Shown: positions 1-10,296, counted from the first letter of the stretch. The stretch is 64,000 nucleotides of DNA from Bacteroidota bacterium (GCA_030550395.1 JAUQPL010000001.1:379795-443794); one strand, 5' to 3'. A program made the numbers and translations. Notes: a model not told the origin generated them from the sequence alone.

Positions 1-966
1 CCCCCCCCCTCAGGAGAGCGCCACTGCTGGGGACTCCGATTCCGCTCCCCACTTTTCAACGCCGCCGGCGTATTCAAGTACGGCGAGGGCTACGAACTAT
101 CCTACTGGCATGGTTCCGGGGCATATTTACTGGGGACAATTACCGCCCTACCTCGCCGTGGAATTAAACGCTGGGGAATCCGTCAACCTTTTCTCAGCCT
201 CCCTCGCTCTTGTGCCGCTCTCAACACTTTGGGACTCCCCAACCCGGGACACCATGCCGCCGCGCGCATCGTAGAACGCCTTCCCCGATACCCGGGCTTC
301 CCCATTGGTGTAAGCGTCGCCTTAGACCCCGAACTGAAACTCTCAGAAGCCCTCCAGCGCCTGCTGGAAGGACTCCGTCTGTATAGCGCCGCTGGCGTCG
401 ATTTCATCGAGCTCAACGAGAGCTGCCCCAATATCCCCCATGACCCGTCATGGCGGGCACTGGAATTCCGTCTGCGCTGGATAGCTGAACACTTCCTCTC
501 CCGCCGAGAACGCTCGCTTCCTGTGGTGGTGAAGATCTCCACAGACACACCGGTGGAAGTATTACCAGCGTTACTGGAACTTCTGCTGCAACTTGGCTAC
601 GATGGTATCACCATTGGCAATACGTCCACAGCCTATGAGGCACTATTGCCTACCATTGCTCCCTCGGAACGGCATCTCTATACATGGTTTTGGCATCGCT
701 TCGGTGGCGGGATCAGCGGAGCCCCACTTGCTCATCGCCGCCGACAGCTTATCAGCTTGAGCGCTCAGTGGATTGCCCGCCACGCAACAGCACGTGAATT
801 CCACCTCCTGGCCGTCGGCGGCATTATGAATCCTACGGACCTCCGCGAAGTTCTCTCCGCTGGAGCAAGCCTTGCCCAATGGTATACTGGTTATCTCCAC
901 GCCCTCGCCACCCACGGTGACGCCGTCTACCGATGGATGTCCTCCTCCTGTTGCGCTCACCCATGA
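1..966 (+). CDS. pyrD: Dihydroorotate dehydrogenase-like protein, 5'-truncated by the window edge
   Basis: Frame +1 is open from base 1 (..FNAAGVFKYGEGYE..GTITALPRRG..ALNTLGLPNPG..) into the ORF at 229; contains FIELNESCPN, VVKISTDT, DGITIGNT and LLAVGGI motifs typical of the FMN TIM-barrel DHODH family. Confidence 0.8.
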   Translation, partial: PPPSGERHCWGLRFRSPLFNAAGVFKYGEGYELSYWHGSGAYLLGTITALPRRGIKRWGIRQPFLSLPRSCAALNTLGLPNPGHHAAARIVERLPRYPGFPIGVSVALDPELKLSEALQRLLEGLRLYSAAGVDFIELNESCPNIPHDPSWRALEFRLRWIAEHFLSRRERSLPVVVKISTDTPVEVLPALLELLLQLGYDGITIGNTSTAYEALLPTIAPSERHLYTWFWHRFGGGISGAPLAHRRRQLISLSAQWIARHATAREFHLLAVGGIMNPTDLREVLSAGASLAQWYTGYLHALATHGDAVYRWMSSSCCAHP

Positions 967-1280
967 TCCGACGCTTGTTCGCAGCAGGTATCGCTTTCCT
1001 GACCGTTTCTTGCCATTCAGGATGGGACACAGAAGAGGAGCGATTTGCCCAGACATATGCAGAAATTCTGGTCGTTCGGGAACTCTATCCAGACACTGCA
1101 CTTGGCAATGCCCGCGTGCGGACTCTCCTACGGCAATACGGCTACCGCGGGGAAGAGGAATTCCGACAACACTTCCTCACTTTTGCCCGTGAACCAGCAC
1201 GGCTACGCCGAATTCTGGACTCAGCCGCTACCCGTGCCGAACGGATGCTCCAGGATTCGCTCCGGTACCGCCCCCGCTAA
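963..1280 (+). CDS. Small putative lipoprotein (DUF4296-like size and layout)
   Basis: ATGA overlap with the upstream gene; MIRRLFAAGIAFLTVSC signal/lipobox; helical Arg/Glu-rich remainder. Confidence 0.6.
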   Translation: MIRRLFAAGIAFLTVSCHSGWDTEEERFAQTYAEILVVRELYPDTALGNARVRTLLRQYGYRGEEEFRQHFLTFAREPARLRRILDSAATRAERMLQDSLRYRPR

Positions 1281-2648
1281 AAGCGCCGGATCGCACGGCG
1301 GCAGTTCCTCCACCAGCTTTTCCATCATCTGCTGGAATGAAGGTGCTTGCCAGTCCGACTCCGACTCTGTTCGCTCTAAAAGTATCTCCAAAATGCGCTC
1401 CTGAAGCCGACCACGCCGCAGCGCTTCAGCATAAGGCATATGAGTGAACGTAACCATTGTGTAGAGCGGAACAAAACGGTCAGGGTATCGGTCGGCAAGA
1501 TACTGCTCCAGCTTTTTCCGTAACTGAAACCGAGGGTGGAGCACGCCATCCCGCATTTCTACAAAGTTCTCCAGTGCCAGTTGAGCAATAGCATCAGCGC
1601 TCGGCTTACGGAAGCGCTCAAAGGCACGGAAAGCTGTCGACCAATCCGGATCATATTGCCGGAGAAATTCCAGCAGGACGACACAATCTTCAAACCCTGC
1701 ATTCATTCCCTGCCCGTAGAAGGGAACGATTGCATGGGCAGCGTCACCCAACAGGAGGACCTTACCATCATAGCTCCACGGAAAACAGCGTATCGTCAGC
1801 AGGCTCCCCGTGGGATTGACAAAGAACTCCTCCGTCAGTTTCGGCATAAGCGGAACAGTATCAGGGAATTCACTCCGGAAGAAGTGACGCACATCCTCCT
1901 CCGTCCGCAACGCTGCAAATGACAGCTCCCCTTCCAAGGGGAAGAAGAGGGTGCACGTAAAGCTACCATCAGGGTTCGGAAGGGCAATCAGCATGAAGGA
2001 GTGGCGTGGCCAGATATGAAGTGCTCGCGGGAAAAGCGCCCACGCCCCGTCAGAACGGGGAGGGATTGTCAGCTCCTTGTAGCCATAGTCCAAGTACTCC
2101 TGGCAGTAATTGAAGCCCTCCAGATGCTGCATCCGCAGGCGGACGGCCGAATATGCTCCGTCCACTCCGAAGACGACCTCTGCCTCCAAGCGCTGCCGCT
2201 CCCCCGTAGGCGTTTCTACTAGCACTGCTGGCGTTTCCAATTCCACATCCACACAACGGTGTTCAAAGAGAATTCGGGCATTGGGATATTCCTCCACGGC
2301 TGTCAACAGTAACTCATTGAGGCGACGTCGGTGGAAAGAATAGATCGCCTGTCCAGGCTTGCCGTATGGCTGGAAGCGCGTGCTTCCAGAGGGTTCGTGA
2401 ATCATACGCCCTTCCATCGGGAGCGCAAAGGGACGAACTTGCTCATCCAGCCTTGCCAGGCGGAGCGCCCTCCAGCCACGGTCAGAGACCGCCAGATTGA
2501 TGGAACGCCCTCCAGGAATTGCCGTCCGGCGCAAGTCAGAACGTCTCTCAAGAACTGTCACTCGGTGCCCCTGCTGCGCTAAGAGCCGTGCCCAAAGAGC
2601 ACCGACCAATCCAGCACCGACAATGACGACATTCCGCTGGCGCATCAC
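1221..2648 (-). CDS. kmo: Kynurenine 3-monooxygenase (FAD-dependent)
   Basis: VVIVGAGLVGALWARLLAQQGHRVTVLERR dinucleotide-binding fold; GGRSINLAVSDRGWRAL; LLLGDAAHAIVPFYGQGMNAGFEDC. Confidence 0.88.
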   Translation of the reverse strand: MMRQRNVVIVGAGLVGALWARLLAQQGHRVTVLERRSDLRRTAIPGGRSINLAVSDRGWRALRLARLDEQVRPFALPMEGRMIHEPSGSTRFQPYGKPGQAIYSFHRRRLNELLLTAVEEYPNARILFEHRCVDVELETPAVLVETPTGERQRLEAEVVFGVDGAYSAVRLRMQHLEGFNYCQEYLDYGYKELTIPPRSDGAWALFPRALHIWPRHSFMLIALPNPDGSFTCTLFFPLEGELSFAALRTEEDVRHFFRSEFPDTVPLMPKLTEEFFVNPTGSLLTIRCFPWSYDGKVLLLGDAAHAIVPFYGQGMNAGFEDCVVLLEFLRQYDPDWSTAFRAFERFRKPSADAIAQLALENFVEMRDGVLHPRFQLRKKLEQYLADRYPDRFVPLYTMVTFTHMPYAEALRRGRLQERILEILLERTESESDWQAPSFQQMMEKLVEELPPCDPALLAGAVPERILEHPFGTGSG

Positions 2649-3262
2649 TCCTCCTGCTCCTTCCCGACCTGTAGGAAGGGGACAGCCTCACGAATGGTTA
2701 CCCCCTCAACGGTAACGACAGAACCAGGCAGAGGTTGGAGAAGAATCCATTCGGTCAACACCGGCTCTGCAGGAAGCCACAATGGGGGTAGGCACTCTAA
2801 GCGGGCCTCCACACCTCGCTCCCACTGGATTAGGTGCCACCGATGACTCCCTGAAGTCGGGGCCTCAAGCGTATCCTGCCGCCCTACCGCTTGCAGGATG
2901 ACGCGATCGGGCAACACCATCAGCTCCACGGGGGCCTTACCCTGCTGCCGCCACGCCAACGGAGTCGTTCGCAAAAGGAGACGATAACCGCCGGAAGAGT
3001 GCAATTGGAGAGTTGCCATAAACATCGTCAGCCCTGTGACACGCAACGCCAGAGCTGTCCCCGAGTAGAGCCGAATAGCTCCCTCCCCCGTCCGATCCCA
3101 CCTGAGTGAATCTCCCACGAAGCGAACCTCTACGGGAAACTCCACTCCCGCCTGGTCCATGATAAGGGAAGACTCGCCCACTGGCAGTATACTGTCCGTA
3201 GCAACGTAAATGAGAAGCCCGCACCCGCTTGTCAGTCCTGCCAGAGATATCCACCACTTCAT
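2645..3262 (-). CDS. Hypothetical exported/membrane-anchored protein
   Basis: N-terminal hydrophobic segment MKWWISLAGLTSGCGLLIYVATD; start/stop overlaps with both neighbours on the same strand. Confidence 0.6.
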   Translation of the reverse strand: MKWWISLAGLTSGCGLLIYVATDSILPVGESSLIMDQAGVEFPVEVRFVGDSLRWDRTGEGAIRLYSGTALALRVTGLTMFMATLQLHSSGGYRLLLRTTPLAWRQQGKAPVELMVLPDRVILQAVGRQDTLEAPTSGSHRWHLIQWERGVEARLECLPPLWLPAEPVLTEWILLQPLPGSVVTVEGVTIREAVPFLQVGKEQEE

Positions 3263-5121
3263 GGAACCAGCGCCGGCTGTTCTGGAATCAACTCCAAGCG
3301 ACGGAGAATCTCCACCGCAATATCGTATCGCCGAAACGGGGGCATTAAGTAGATGCCATCCGCCGTGTGACGAACCGCCTGGACGAGTTCCACAGCAATG
3401 GCAATCCCTTCCGCTATCGCTGCTTCAGGAGTATCAGCCTGCGCCATCCGTTGGCGAACCCACACGGGGATCGTGATCCCGGGCACCTCATAATGCAGGA
3501 ACTCCGCATGGCGTACATTCCGCAAGGGAAGAATGCCAGCCACGACAGCAACAGGCAGCTGCTCTGTAGCCTGACGAAAACGTTCCCAAAGCTTTAGATC
3601 AAAGACTGGTTGCGTGAAGACAACTTGTGCTCCCTCCGCAACCTTGCGTTCCAGGCGCGCCCGTTCCTCCCGCCAGTTCTCTGCCGCCGGATTACAGGCA
3701 CATGCAATGCAGAAGTTCATCTTCTGCCCGAGAAAATTATCGCTTGCATCCCGCCCTTCGTTGAAGGAACGGAGAATCCGAATCAGACCGATGGAATCAA
3801 CATCAAAAACCGCCGCAGCGAACGGATAATCACCAATATGCGGTGGATCCCCTGTCACCGCCAAAATATTGCGCACTCCTAAGGCGTAGGCCCCTAAGAG
3901 CTCCGATTGGAGAGCAACCAGGTTACGGTCACGGCATGCAATATGGGCAATACATTCCATCCCCGTCTGACTCTGCACCAAATGTGCCAAAGCAATCGGG
4001 CTAATGCGCAGGCGAGCTCGGGCTCCATCGGAGATATTGATCGCATCAATCCCGCAGCGCTGCAGATACCGAGCTCCCTCTATCACAGAGTCCATCCCCA
4101 CACCTCGCGGGACATCCATTTCTACCGTGACCACGAACTTCCGCCCCAACTTCTGTGCAAATGGAGTCGGCGGAGGCGGCTCAGCAAACACTGGCTCCGT
4201 ATCCCCGGTGGGCTCCGGTTCTAATTTCTTCTCCACTGCTCTGCCCGGGAAAGCTTGCTGCACAGCCTGCACAATGGCTCGGACACATTCAACTGTTGCT
4301 CCGCCATCGGCTCCCACAATCCGCACACCAAGCTCGACCAACTCCCGGGCAACACGTGCCAGATAATCCGGCTCTGGATTGTAGGAACGGACATCCCCTT
4401 TGATCTGCGGGACACCAACATCGGGAATAGCACAGACAGGGACCGATGCCACTGCCACTATTCTACGGGCAATGCTGAGCATCCTCTGAGGTCCGACCGT
4501 GCCTGCAGCCCCAAGTGCCGCAACAAGAAACCGACTAATCCGCTGCACGACCTGGCTCGGGAACGAACTTGCCAGCACCGAACCATCCTCTGCAAATGCC
4601 TTCAGTGCCACAATCGGCAGACGCGGATTGACCATCTGCGCCGCCTCTATAGCCAGCTCAAGCTCCCGCACCTCCACAAAGCCCTTCAGAAACAACAGCT
4701 CAGCACCCCCATCAACCAACGCCACAATCTGCTCAATGAAGGCTTGCCGTGCCGCCTCGGGTTCTATAGGACCGAGCGGACCCAACAACTTCCCTGTCGG
4801 TCCTACAACTCCTGCAGCATATGCCCGATGCAATGCCGCACACCGCGCCAACCACACCGCTGTCCGATTAAGCTCGTACACCTTGTCGGCTAAGCCGTAT
4901 CGCTCCAAAGCAATCCGGTTGGCCCGCAAAGTGTTCGTCTGCACAATATCCGCCCCTGCCTCAACGAAGCAGCGATGAATATCTTCCACTACGGCCGGTT
5001 GCTCCAGGACATAGAGCTCCGGCGGCTGCTCCCACAAACCCCGTCGTTGGAGCTCCGCCTCTATAGAGCCATCAGTAACCAGCACCCCCTGGCGTAATCG
5101 CTCTGCAAAGGGAAGCTTCAT
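3259..5121 (-). CDS. Bifunctional homocysteine S-methyltransferase / methylenetetrahydrofolate reductase
   Basis: N-terminal homocysteine methyltransferase domain (VLVTDGSIEAELQRRG, GADIVQTNT, VGADGGATVE) fused to a C-terminal MTHFR domain (LAVTGDPPHIGDYPFAAAVFDVDS, AQVVFTQPVFD). Confidence 0.88.
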   Translation of the reverse strand: MKLPFAERLRQGVLVTDGSIEAELQRRGLWEQPPELYVLEQPAVVEDIHRCFVEAGADIVQTNTLRANRIALERYGLADKVYELNRTAVWLARCAALHRAYAAGVVGPTGKLLGPLGPIEPEAARQAFIEQIVALVDGGAELLFLKGFVEVRELELAIEAAQMVNPRLPIVALKAFAEDGSVLASSFPSQVVQRISRFLVAALGAAGTVGPQRMLSIARRIVAVASVPVCAIPDVGVPQIKGDVRSYNPEPDYLARVARELVELGVRIVGADGGATVECVRAIVQAVQQAFPGRAVEKKLEPEPTGDTEPVFAEPPPPTPFAQKLGRKFVVTVEMDVPRGVGMDSVIEGARYLQRCGIDAINISDGARARLRISPIALAHLVQSQTGMECIAHIACRDRNLVALQSELLGAYALGVRNILAVTGDPPHIGDYPFAAAVFDVDSIGLIRILRSFNEGRDASDNFLGQKMNFCIACACNPAAENWREERARLERKVAEGAQVVFTQPVFDLKLWERFRQATEQLPVAVVAGILPLRNVRHAEFLHYEVPGITIPVWVRQRMAQADTPEAAIAEGIAIAVELVQAVRHTADGIYLMPPFRRYDIAVEILRRLELIPEQPALVP

Positions 5122-5582
5122 CAGCGCCGAATGTACTGCTCAACGCCCCAGCGTTGTGGTGTCCATACCACCAATACCAATGCTGCCACTAACAAAGCAA
5201 TATCGTGCAGCACCCGCTCCCAGCCAATCCGTTCCGTTGCCGTCTGCGAAAAGCATCCGCAATGGATATCCAGTCCTCGCACCAACGCCGATACCAAAGC
5301 CACGGTGAATACCACCAATAGTCCAGCAGCGACCATTGCTGCTGCTTGTACCCGCAAGCCCGCCAGCAGCATCAGACCAACCATCAGCTCCAACCACGGT
5401 AAAACGATGGCGAGAACATTGACTAACTCCAGCGGTACCAAACGGTAATTTGCAATATTGCGGGCAAAAAGCTCTGGATTGCCCAACTTGTCTGCTGCAG
5501 CAACCAGAAAAACCATCCCCAACACAAGTCGCAGAAGTAGCCCAATACCCTCTCGCGCACGCTCCATCAGTATCTGCCTCAC
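5121..5582 (-). CDS. DoxX/MauE-like integral membrane protein
   Basis: Four hydrophobic segments, AADKLGNPELFARNIANYRLVP, C-terminal HCGCF motif typical of MauE-like proteins. Confidence 0.7.
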   Translation of the reverse strand: MRQILMERAREGIGLLLRLVLGMVFLVAAADKLGNPELFARNIANYRLVPLELVNVLAIVLPWLELMVGLMLLAGLRVQAAAMVAAGLLVVFTVALVSALVRGLDIHCGCFSQTATERIGWERVLHDIALLVAALVLVVWTPQRWGVEQYIRR

Positions 5583-5617
5583 ACAGGTAATTGTTCCCCG
5601 AAATTACGCCAATCCCC

Positions 5618-7114
5618 CTAAACGGAACCACGCCATATCCGCCACCATCCCCACAGGAGCCCTACAGCAACAACGCTCCAAAGCAACCGCCCAATGATCG
5701 GGCTCCCCATCCCCAGAATTGCCACAATACCGGCAATCCCCCACACACCCCCAACCCGCCCCCACGGATATGGTACGGGATAGAGCCGCTGTGCAAAGAG
5801 GAGCATCGCAAGGGCTGCTACTGTGTAGGCTCCTAGCGTTGCCCATGCTGCTCCTCGATATCCCAACCAAGGCACCAAGAGCAGGAGGAGCCCAATGTTT
5901 GTGACCGCCGCAAGGATCATTGCCCCTGCTAAACGCTCCGTCCGCTTCCGAATATGGGCAGCAGCAGCAGCGAAAACGTAGATACCGAAGAGCACATACC
6001 CTGCAGCAACAATCGGCACAATGTCAAGCCCCTCCCAGTAGTCCGGATGGATCAGGAAACCTCCCCCAATGGGCATCTGCGCCAGCACAGGAATCCACAG
6101 CACCATCCCCACAAAGAACAGGGCTGCCGTAAGATTCCATCGCCAAAAGACGGCTGCAAATAGCTGCGGGCCATCGGGACGCTGCGCCTGCTGGAGGAAA
6201 AAGGGACGCCAAGCATATTCAAAAACCGTAACCATCAACAACATGGGCAATGCTAAACGGTAGTTCGCTTGGTAAATGCCAACTGCCTGCGCATCTGCCA
6301 ACAACATCAGCAGTGGACGGTCCACCACATGGAGTGCTATACTTGCCAATGCTGCCGGGACTGCCGGTAGCCCATATCGGAGCATCTCCCAGTAAAGACC
6401 TGCCTGCCACTGCCATCGGAATAAACGTGCAATAACCGGGGCTGTCCCTACTGCCGTACTGGCTGACGCCACAACTCCTGCCCACAGCACTCCAGGAGCT
6501 CCCCAACGCCATACAAGTACAAAGAGCACCGTGGCTGCCACCTGCACGACCGCATTCACCAGGCGGAGTCCTCCATACCATAACGGACGCCGTCGTAGGC
6601 GCAACTCTGCTAATGGGACAACGGCAACCCCGTCCAACAACATCACAAGCGCCGCCGCCCGTACTCCCTCTGCCCCCAACCGAGAGAGCTGGAGCACGGG
6701 TGCAAGGACAGGAGCTGCTATCCACACCCCAAGACACAGGAGAGCTCCGTTGACCACCATGGTTCCCCATGCATACGCAAAGACAGCTCTCCGGGCCTCT
6801 CCCTGCCGCTCTGCTGCAAAGCGCATATATGCTGACTCCCAGCCCAACGCTAACACCACGTTAGCAAACGCCAACAACGCGAAGAGATAGCTCACCTCCC
6901 CAAATGCCTCCGGCTGAAGCACATTTGTGTACAGAGGCGTCAGCAGAAAAGTGAGCAAGCGGACAAGAAGCATGGTTACAGCATAGACAAACGTATCGCT
7001 GGCAAGCTGTCGGAGCTGCCATCGCCTTCCGACAGATCCCGTGCCTATCGCCCCTATGCCTTCGGAAAGCCCTATTTTTGCATGCCCTTTTGACATGGTG
7101 ACCATGCCCTTCAC
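5618..7114 (-). CDS. Polysaccharide/lipid flippase (MATE/Wzx-like)
   Basis: About 12-14 predicted TM segments; VYAVTMLLVRLLTFLLTPLYTNVLQPEAFGEVSYLFAL typical of polysaccharide biosynthesis exporters. Start may be 7096 or further downstream. Confidence 0.8.
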   Translation of the reverse strand: MKGMVTMSKGHAKIGLSEGIGAIGTGSVGRRWQLRQLASDTFVYAVTMLLVRLLTFLLTPLYTNVLQPEAFGEVSYLFALLAFANVVLALGWESAYMRFAAERQGEARRAVFAYAWGTMVVNGALLCLGVWIAAPVLAPVLQLSRLGAEGVRAAALVMLLDGVAVVPLAELRLRRRPLWYGGLRLVNAVVQVAATVLFVLVWRWGAPGVLWAGVVASASTAVGTAPVIARLFRWQWQAGLYWEMLRYGLPAVPAALASIALHVVDRPLLMLLADAQAVGIYQANYRLALPMLLMVTVFEYAWRPFFLQQAQRPDGPQLFAAVFWRWNLTAALFFVGMVLWIPVLAQMPIGGGFLIHPDYWEGLDIVPIVAAGYVLFGIYVFAAAAAHIRKRTERLAGAMILAAVTNIGLLLLLVPWLGYRGAAWATLGAYTVAALAMLLFAQRLYPVPYPWGRVGGVWGIAGIVAILGMGSPIIGRLLWSVVAVGLLWGWWRIWRGSV

Positions 7115-8969
7115 GCAAAGCTATCGCTTTTTTGCTCTCCTCTTCAGCGCTGGGGTCTCCCTCTGGGCACAGACATCGTTACCGGCGACCTCCCTTTCTC
7201 CAGCAGCTGAACGTTTACACTCTTACGTTCGCTTCCTAAGCTCACCAGAGCTGGAAGGACGTGCAGCCGGCTCTCCAGGAAACCGCCGTGCCGCTGATTT
7301 CATTGCAGCCCATTTCCAACGGGTGGGACTACTCCCTTTGGGTGGGAGCTTCTTCCAGCCCTTCCCTATCATTACGGAGATCCGCATCGGCGCTGCAACT
7401 CGGGCAGAATTCACCATTACGGTGGAGCGGGTTGATTTGCCCCGCGAAATGTGGCGCTCCTATACTCTCCGCTGGACTGCCGGCAAGGACTTCGTACCGC
7501 TCAGCTTCAGTGCTAATGGAACGGCTTCCGGGACACTCGTCTTCGCCGGCTTCGGCATTTCTGCTCCGGAGCGACAATACGACGACTATGCGGGCATTGA
7601 CGTACGGGGCAAAATTGTGCTGCTCCTCCGCGGAACCCCGTGGGATGAGCGACTTCGCTCAAAGCTGGTTCGGGAAAAGCTTCAGGAGGAAAAACAAGCA
7701 GCAGACCCGCGCTATGCTTCACTGCGTTACAAAGTCTCCACAGCGGAAAGTCGGGGGGCTGCCGCCGTCATCCTCGTAGATCCCCAAGGGGACTCCTCAA
7801 ATGTTTTCCTTCCCCTCTCGCCGGAGATGCGTTCGCCTCCCGCTTCCATCCCCGTGATTCACGCTCGGCGCACTGAAGCAGCAAAGCTCTTCCCGCGCGA
7901 GCGCTCCCTCTACACGCGCGAGCTGGAAATTCTCCGCACGCAGAAACCCCAAAGCTTTGAACTCCCGCTGGTTCAAGCAACCCTGGTAGTAGAACTGGAA
8001 ATCTCCGAAGCAGAATCCCCCAATGTTTTGGGTCTGGTGCCAGGGACGTCACCCCACTCTGCTCACGAACATATCATCGTGGGAGCCCACTTTGACCACT
8101 TGGGTTGGGGACATTTCGGCTCTCTCTCCGATTCCCGAGAGCCTGCAATTCACCCAGGTGCCGACGACAATGCCTCTGGTACAGCAGTCCTGATGGAGCT
8201 TGCCGAACGCCTGAAACGGAACCCTGTGCCCCGCTCTGTACTCTTCATCGCCTTCAATGCTGAAGAACAAGGCGTCGTGGGCTCCAGCTTCTACGTCCGC
8301 AACCCCAAGCTGCCACTGGACAGCGCTATTGCGATGCTCAACCTGGACATGGTAGGGCGTCTGAGGGAACATACCCTTATTGTGCATGGTGCAGGCAGCT
8401 CTTCCCTCTGGCACCTGCTCTTAGACTCCCTGGCCCCACTTTTCGGTCTTCGCCTCTCTACTGCCGAAAGTGGCTTCGGCCCCAGTGACCACACCCCCTT
8501 CCATGCGCGAGGGCTTCCCGTACTCTTCTTCTTTACGGGACTGCACAGGGATTACCATCGCCCCAGCGACACATGGGACAAGCTGGACTACGAAGGTATG
8601 GTGCAGATAGCTGACTTCGTAGAAGCTCTCATCCGCGCCCTTGCCCATCGGCCCGAACGACCGGATGCTCGTTCAACACAAGCTCCTGCATCACTACGAA
8701 TGGAAGGACGCCCACGGGTTCGCCTCGGCATTATCCCTGACTACAGTGACCATCCCCAGGGACTTCGCCTCAATGGGGTCAGCGAAAATAGCCCAGCCCA
8801 GCGCGCCGGACTCGGCCCCGACGACGTCATCACCGGTCTGGGCTCCCATTCCATTCGGAACATCTATGACCTGATGAACGCCCTCCAGCAATTTGCCCCT
8901 GGCGACACAACGACTGTCTACTTCCTGCGCAACGGCACTTCCCGAACGGCACCGGTACGTTTTGAGTAG
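7095..8969 (+). CDS. Secreted M28-family aminopeptidase with PA insert and C-terminal PDZ domain
   Basis: Signal peptide; GAHFDHLGWG, GADDNASGTAVLMELAERL, FIAFNAEEQGVVGS, SDHTPFHARGLPVLFFFTG zinc-ligand motifs; C-terminal GVSENSPAQRAGLGPDDVITGL PDZ motif. Confidence 0.9.
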   Translation: MVTMPFTQSYRFFALLFSAGVSLWAQTSLPATSLSPAAERLHSYVRFLSSPELEGRAAGSPGNRRAADFIAAHFQRVGLLPLGGSFFQPFPIITEIRIGAATRAEFTITVERVDLPREMWRSYTLRWTAGKDFVPLSFSANGTASGTLVFAGFGISAPERQYDDYAGIDVRGKIVLLLRGTPWDERLRSKLVREKLQEEKQAADPRYASLRYKVSTAESRGAAAVILVDPQGDSSNVFLPLSPEMRSPPASIPVIHARRTEAAKLFPRERSLYTRELEILRTQKPQSFELPLVQATLVVELEISEAESPNVLGLVPGTSPHSAHEHIIVGAHFDHLGWGHFGSLSDSREPAIHPGADDNASGTAVLMELAERLKRNPVPRSVLFIAFNAEEQGVVGSSFYVRNPKLPLDSAIAMLNLDMVGRLREHTLIVHGAGSSSLWHLLLDSLAPLFGLRLSTAESGFGPSDHTPFHARGLPVLFFFTGLHRDYHRPSDTWDKLDYEGMVQIADFVEALIRALAHRPERPDARSTQAPASLRMEGRPRVRLGIIPDYSDHPQGLRLNGVSENSPAQRAGLGPDDVITGLGSHSIRNIYDLMNALQQFAPGDTTTVYFLRNGTSRTAPVRFE

Positions 8970-8986
8970 CTGCCGCAGCCCCCAGA

Positions 8987-9850
8987 ATGGTCACAACACA
9001 AGTCTTCACCGAGCGTTTCTGGATAACGAGCACCTCCGGCGAGCGTATCCTCGGCGATCTCTACTGGCAACCCACCCGGGGCACAGGTCCGATGATCATC
9101 ATGCTGCATGGCTTCACCGGCTTCAAGGATTGGGCCTTCTTCCCCTACGTAGCAACGGAGTTCGCTATACGAGGCGCATGCGTAGTAACGTTCAACTTCT
9201 CACTGAGCGGCTACATTGAGGGCTCCGACCGGGTAGAACGACCGGAGCTATTTGCTCGGAATACGATCCGCCAAGAAATCGAGGACACTATAGCCGTCGT
9301 CACTGCATTCGCAAAACGTACTCTTGAAGCCCCTGCCACATGGTGGAAGCGTTGGAACAAGCGGATGTTCCTCTTAGGCTATTCCCGCGGTGCTGGAGTT
9401 GCTCTCATCGCCCTCCGCATTCACCCACAGCTGCCTATAGAGCGTCTGGCATTGTGGTCACCGGTGACGACCTTCCATCATTACACGGAGCGCCAAAAAA
9501 AGCGCTGGCGTCAACGCGGCTCCCTAGAAATCTCCCATACCCGTACAAGCCAGATCCTTCGCATGAATGTGGAGTACCTGGAAGATTTGGAAGCCAACGC
9601 AGAGCGATACGACCTCCGGAAAGCAATTGCTTACCTGAAGTGCCCGACCCTGGTGGTCCACGGGATGCACGATATCACCGTGCCCCTCCGCTCAGTACAG
9701 GAGCTTGTTACAGCAGCCCCCTCTGAGTTGGTATCATTGCACGTAATCCCCCATACCGGACACACGCTCGGGGTAGACCACCCCATGCGAGCCCCATCAC
9801 CTGCCGTACTTGAAGCCCTCAGAGTCACAGCAGACTTCTTCTCACTATGA
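8987..9850 (+). CDS. Alpha/beta hydrolase (esterase/lipase-like)
   Basis: MIIMLHGFTGFKDW oxyanion region, LLGYSRGAGVAL nucleophile elbow, VVHGMHDITVPL and IPHTGHTLGVDHP (Asp/His). Confidence 0.82.
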   Translation: MVTTQVFTERFWITSTSGERILGDLYWQPTRGTGPMIIMLHGFTGFKDWAFFPYVATEFAIRGACVVTFNFSLSGYIEGSDRVERPELFARNTIRQEIEDTIAVVTAFAKRTLEAPATWWKRWNKRMFLLGYSRGAGVALIALRIHPQLPIERLALWSPVTTFHHYTERQKKRWRQRGSLEISHTRTSQILRMNVEYLEDLEANAERYDLRKAIAYLKCPTLVVHGMHDITVPLRSVQELVTAAPSELVSLHVIPHTGHTLGVDHPMRAPSPAVLEALRVTADFFSL

Positions 9851-10296
9851 CCTTTCCCCCCATGCTCCTGTCTATCGGACTCCTCCTCGGAGGCTGCCAA
9901 AACTGGTGGACAGCACGCCAAGAGCCCCTTCCCTCAGATCCAACGACACCGGTCGGCACAGCGCTTTTGTTCAAAAAACTGTTAGACAGCGGTTCAACAG
10001 CAGATGCAACGTGCCTTCTTGCCGCTTCTCGAGGGAAGCCGCTGTTAGCGGAACAACGCTACGAGCTCCTCCCCGAACTTGAGCGCCTTCGTTCCTTAGT
10101 GGGTGGACTCCCAATTACTTACTGCCGCACCGATAGCTCTGCCCCCTTCCGGTCGGTAGTATGGCTAGAGCTGGATTACCTCTACACCTTGCGTTTCACG
10201 CTGGACCGCCGCGACAGCCTATGGTTCATCACAGCTCTGGAGTTTATCCCCTGGCACCGTCCCGCTGTACCTCTTTTCCCCGACCCAGCGGAATAG
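9847..10296 (+). CDS. Putative lipoprotein, unknown function
   Basis: ATGA overlap with the hydrolase gene; MTFPPMLLSIGLLLGGC lipobox. Confidence 0.6.
   Translation: MTFPPMLLSIGLLLGGCQNWWTARQEPLPSDPTTPVGTALLFKKLLDSGSTADATCLLAASRGKPLLAEQRYELLPELERLRSLVGGLPITYCRTDSSAPFRSVVWLELDYLYTLRFTLDRRDSLWFITALEFIPWHRPAVPLFPDPAE

Noticed and set aside
643-1101. Minus-strand 152-aa ORF across the pyrD/lipoprotein junction
   Set aside because: Overlaps two better-supported genes and carries no domain signal.
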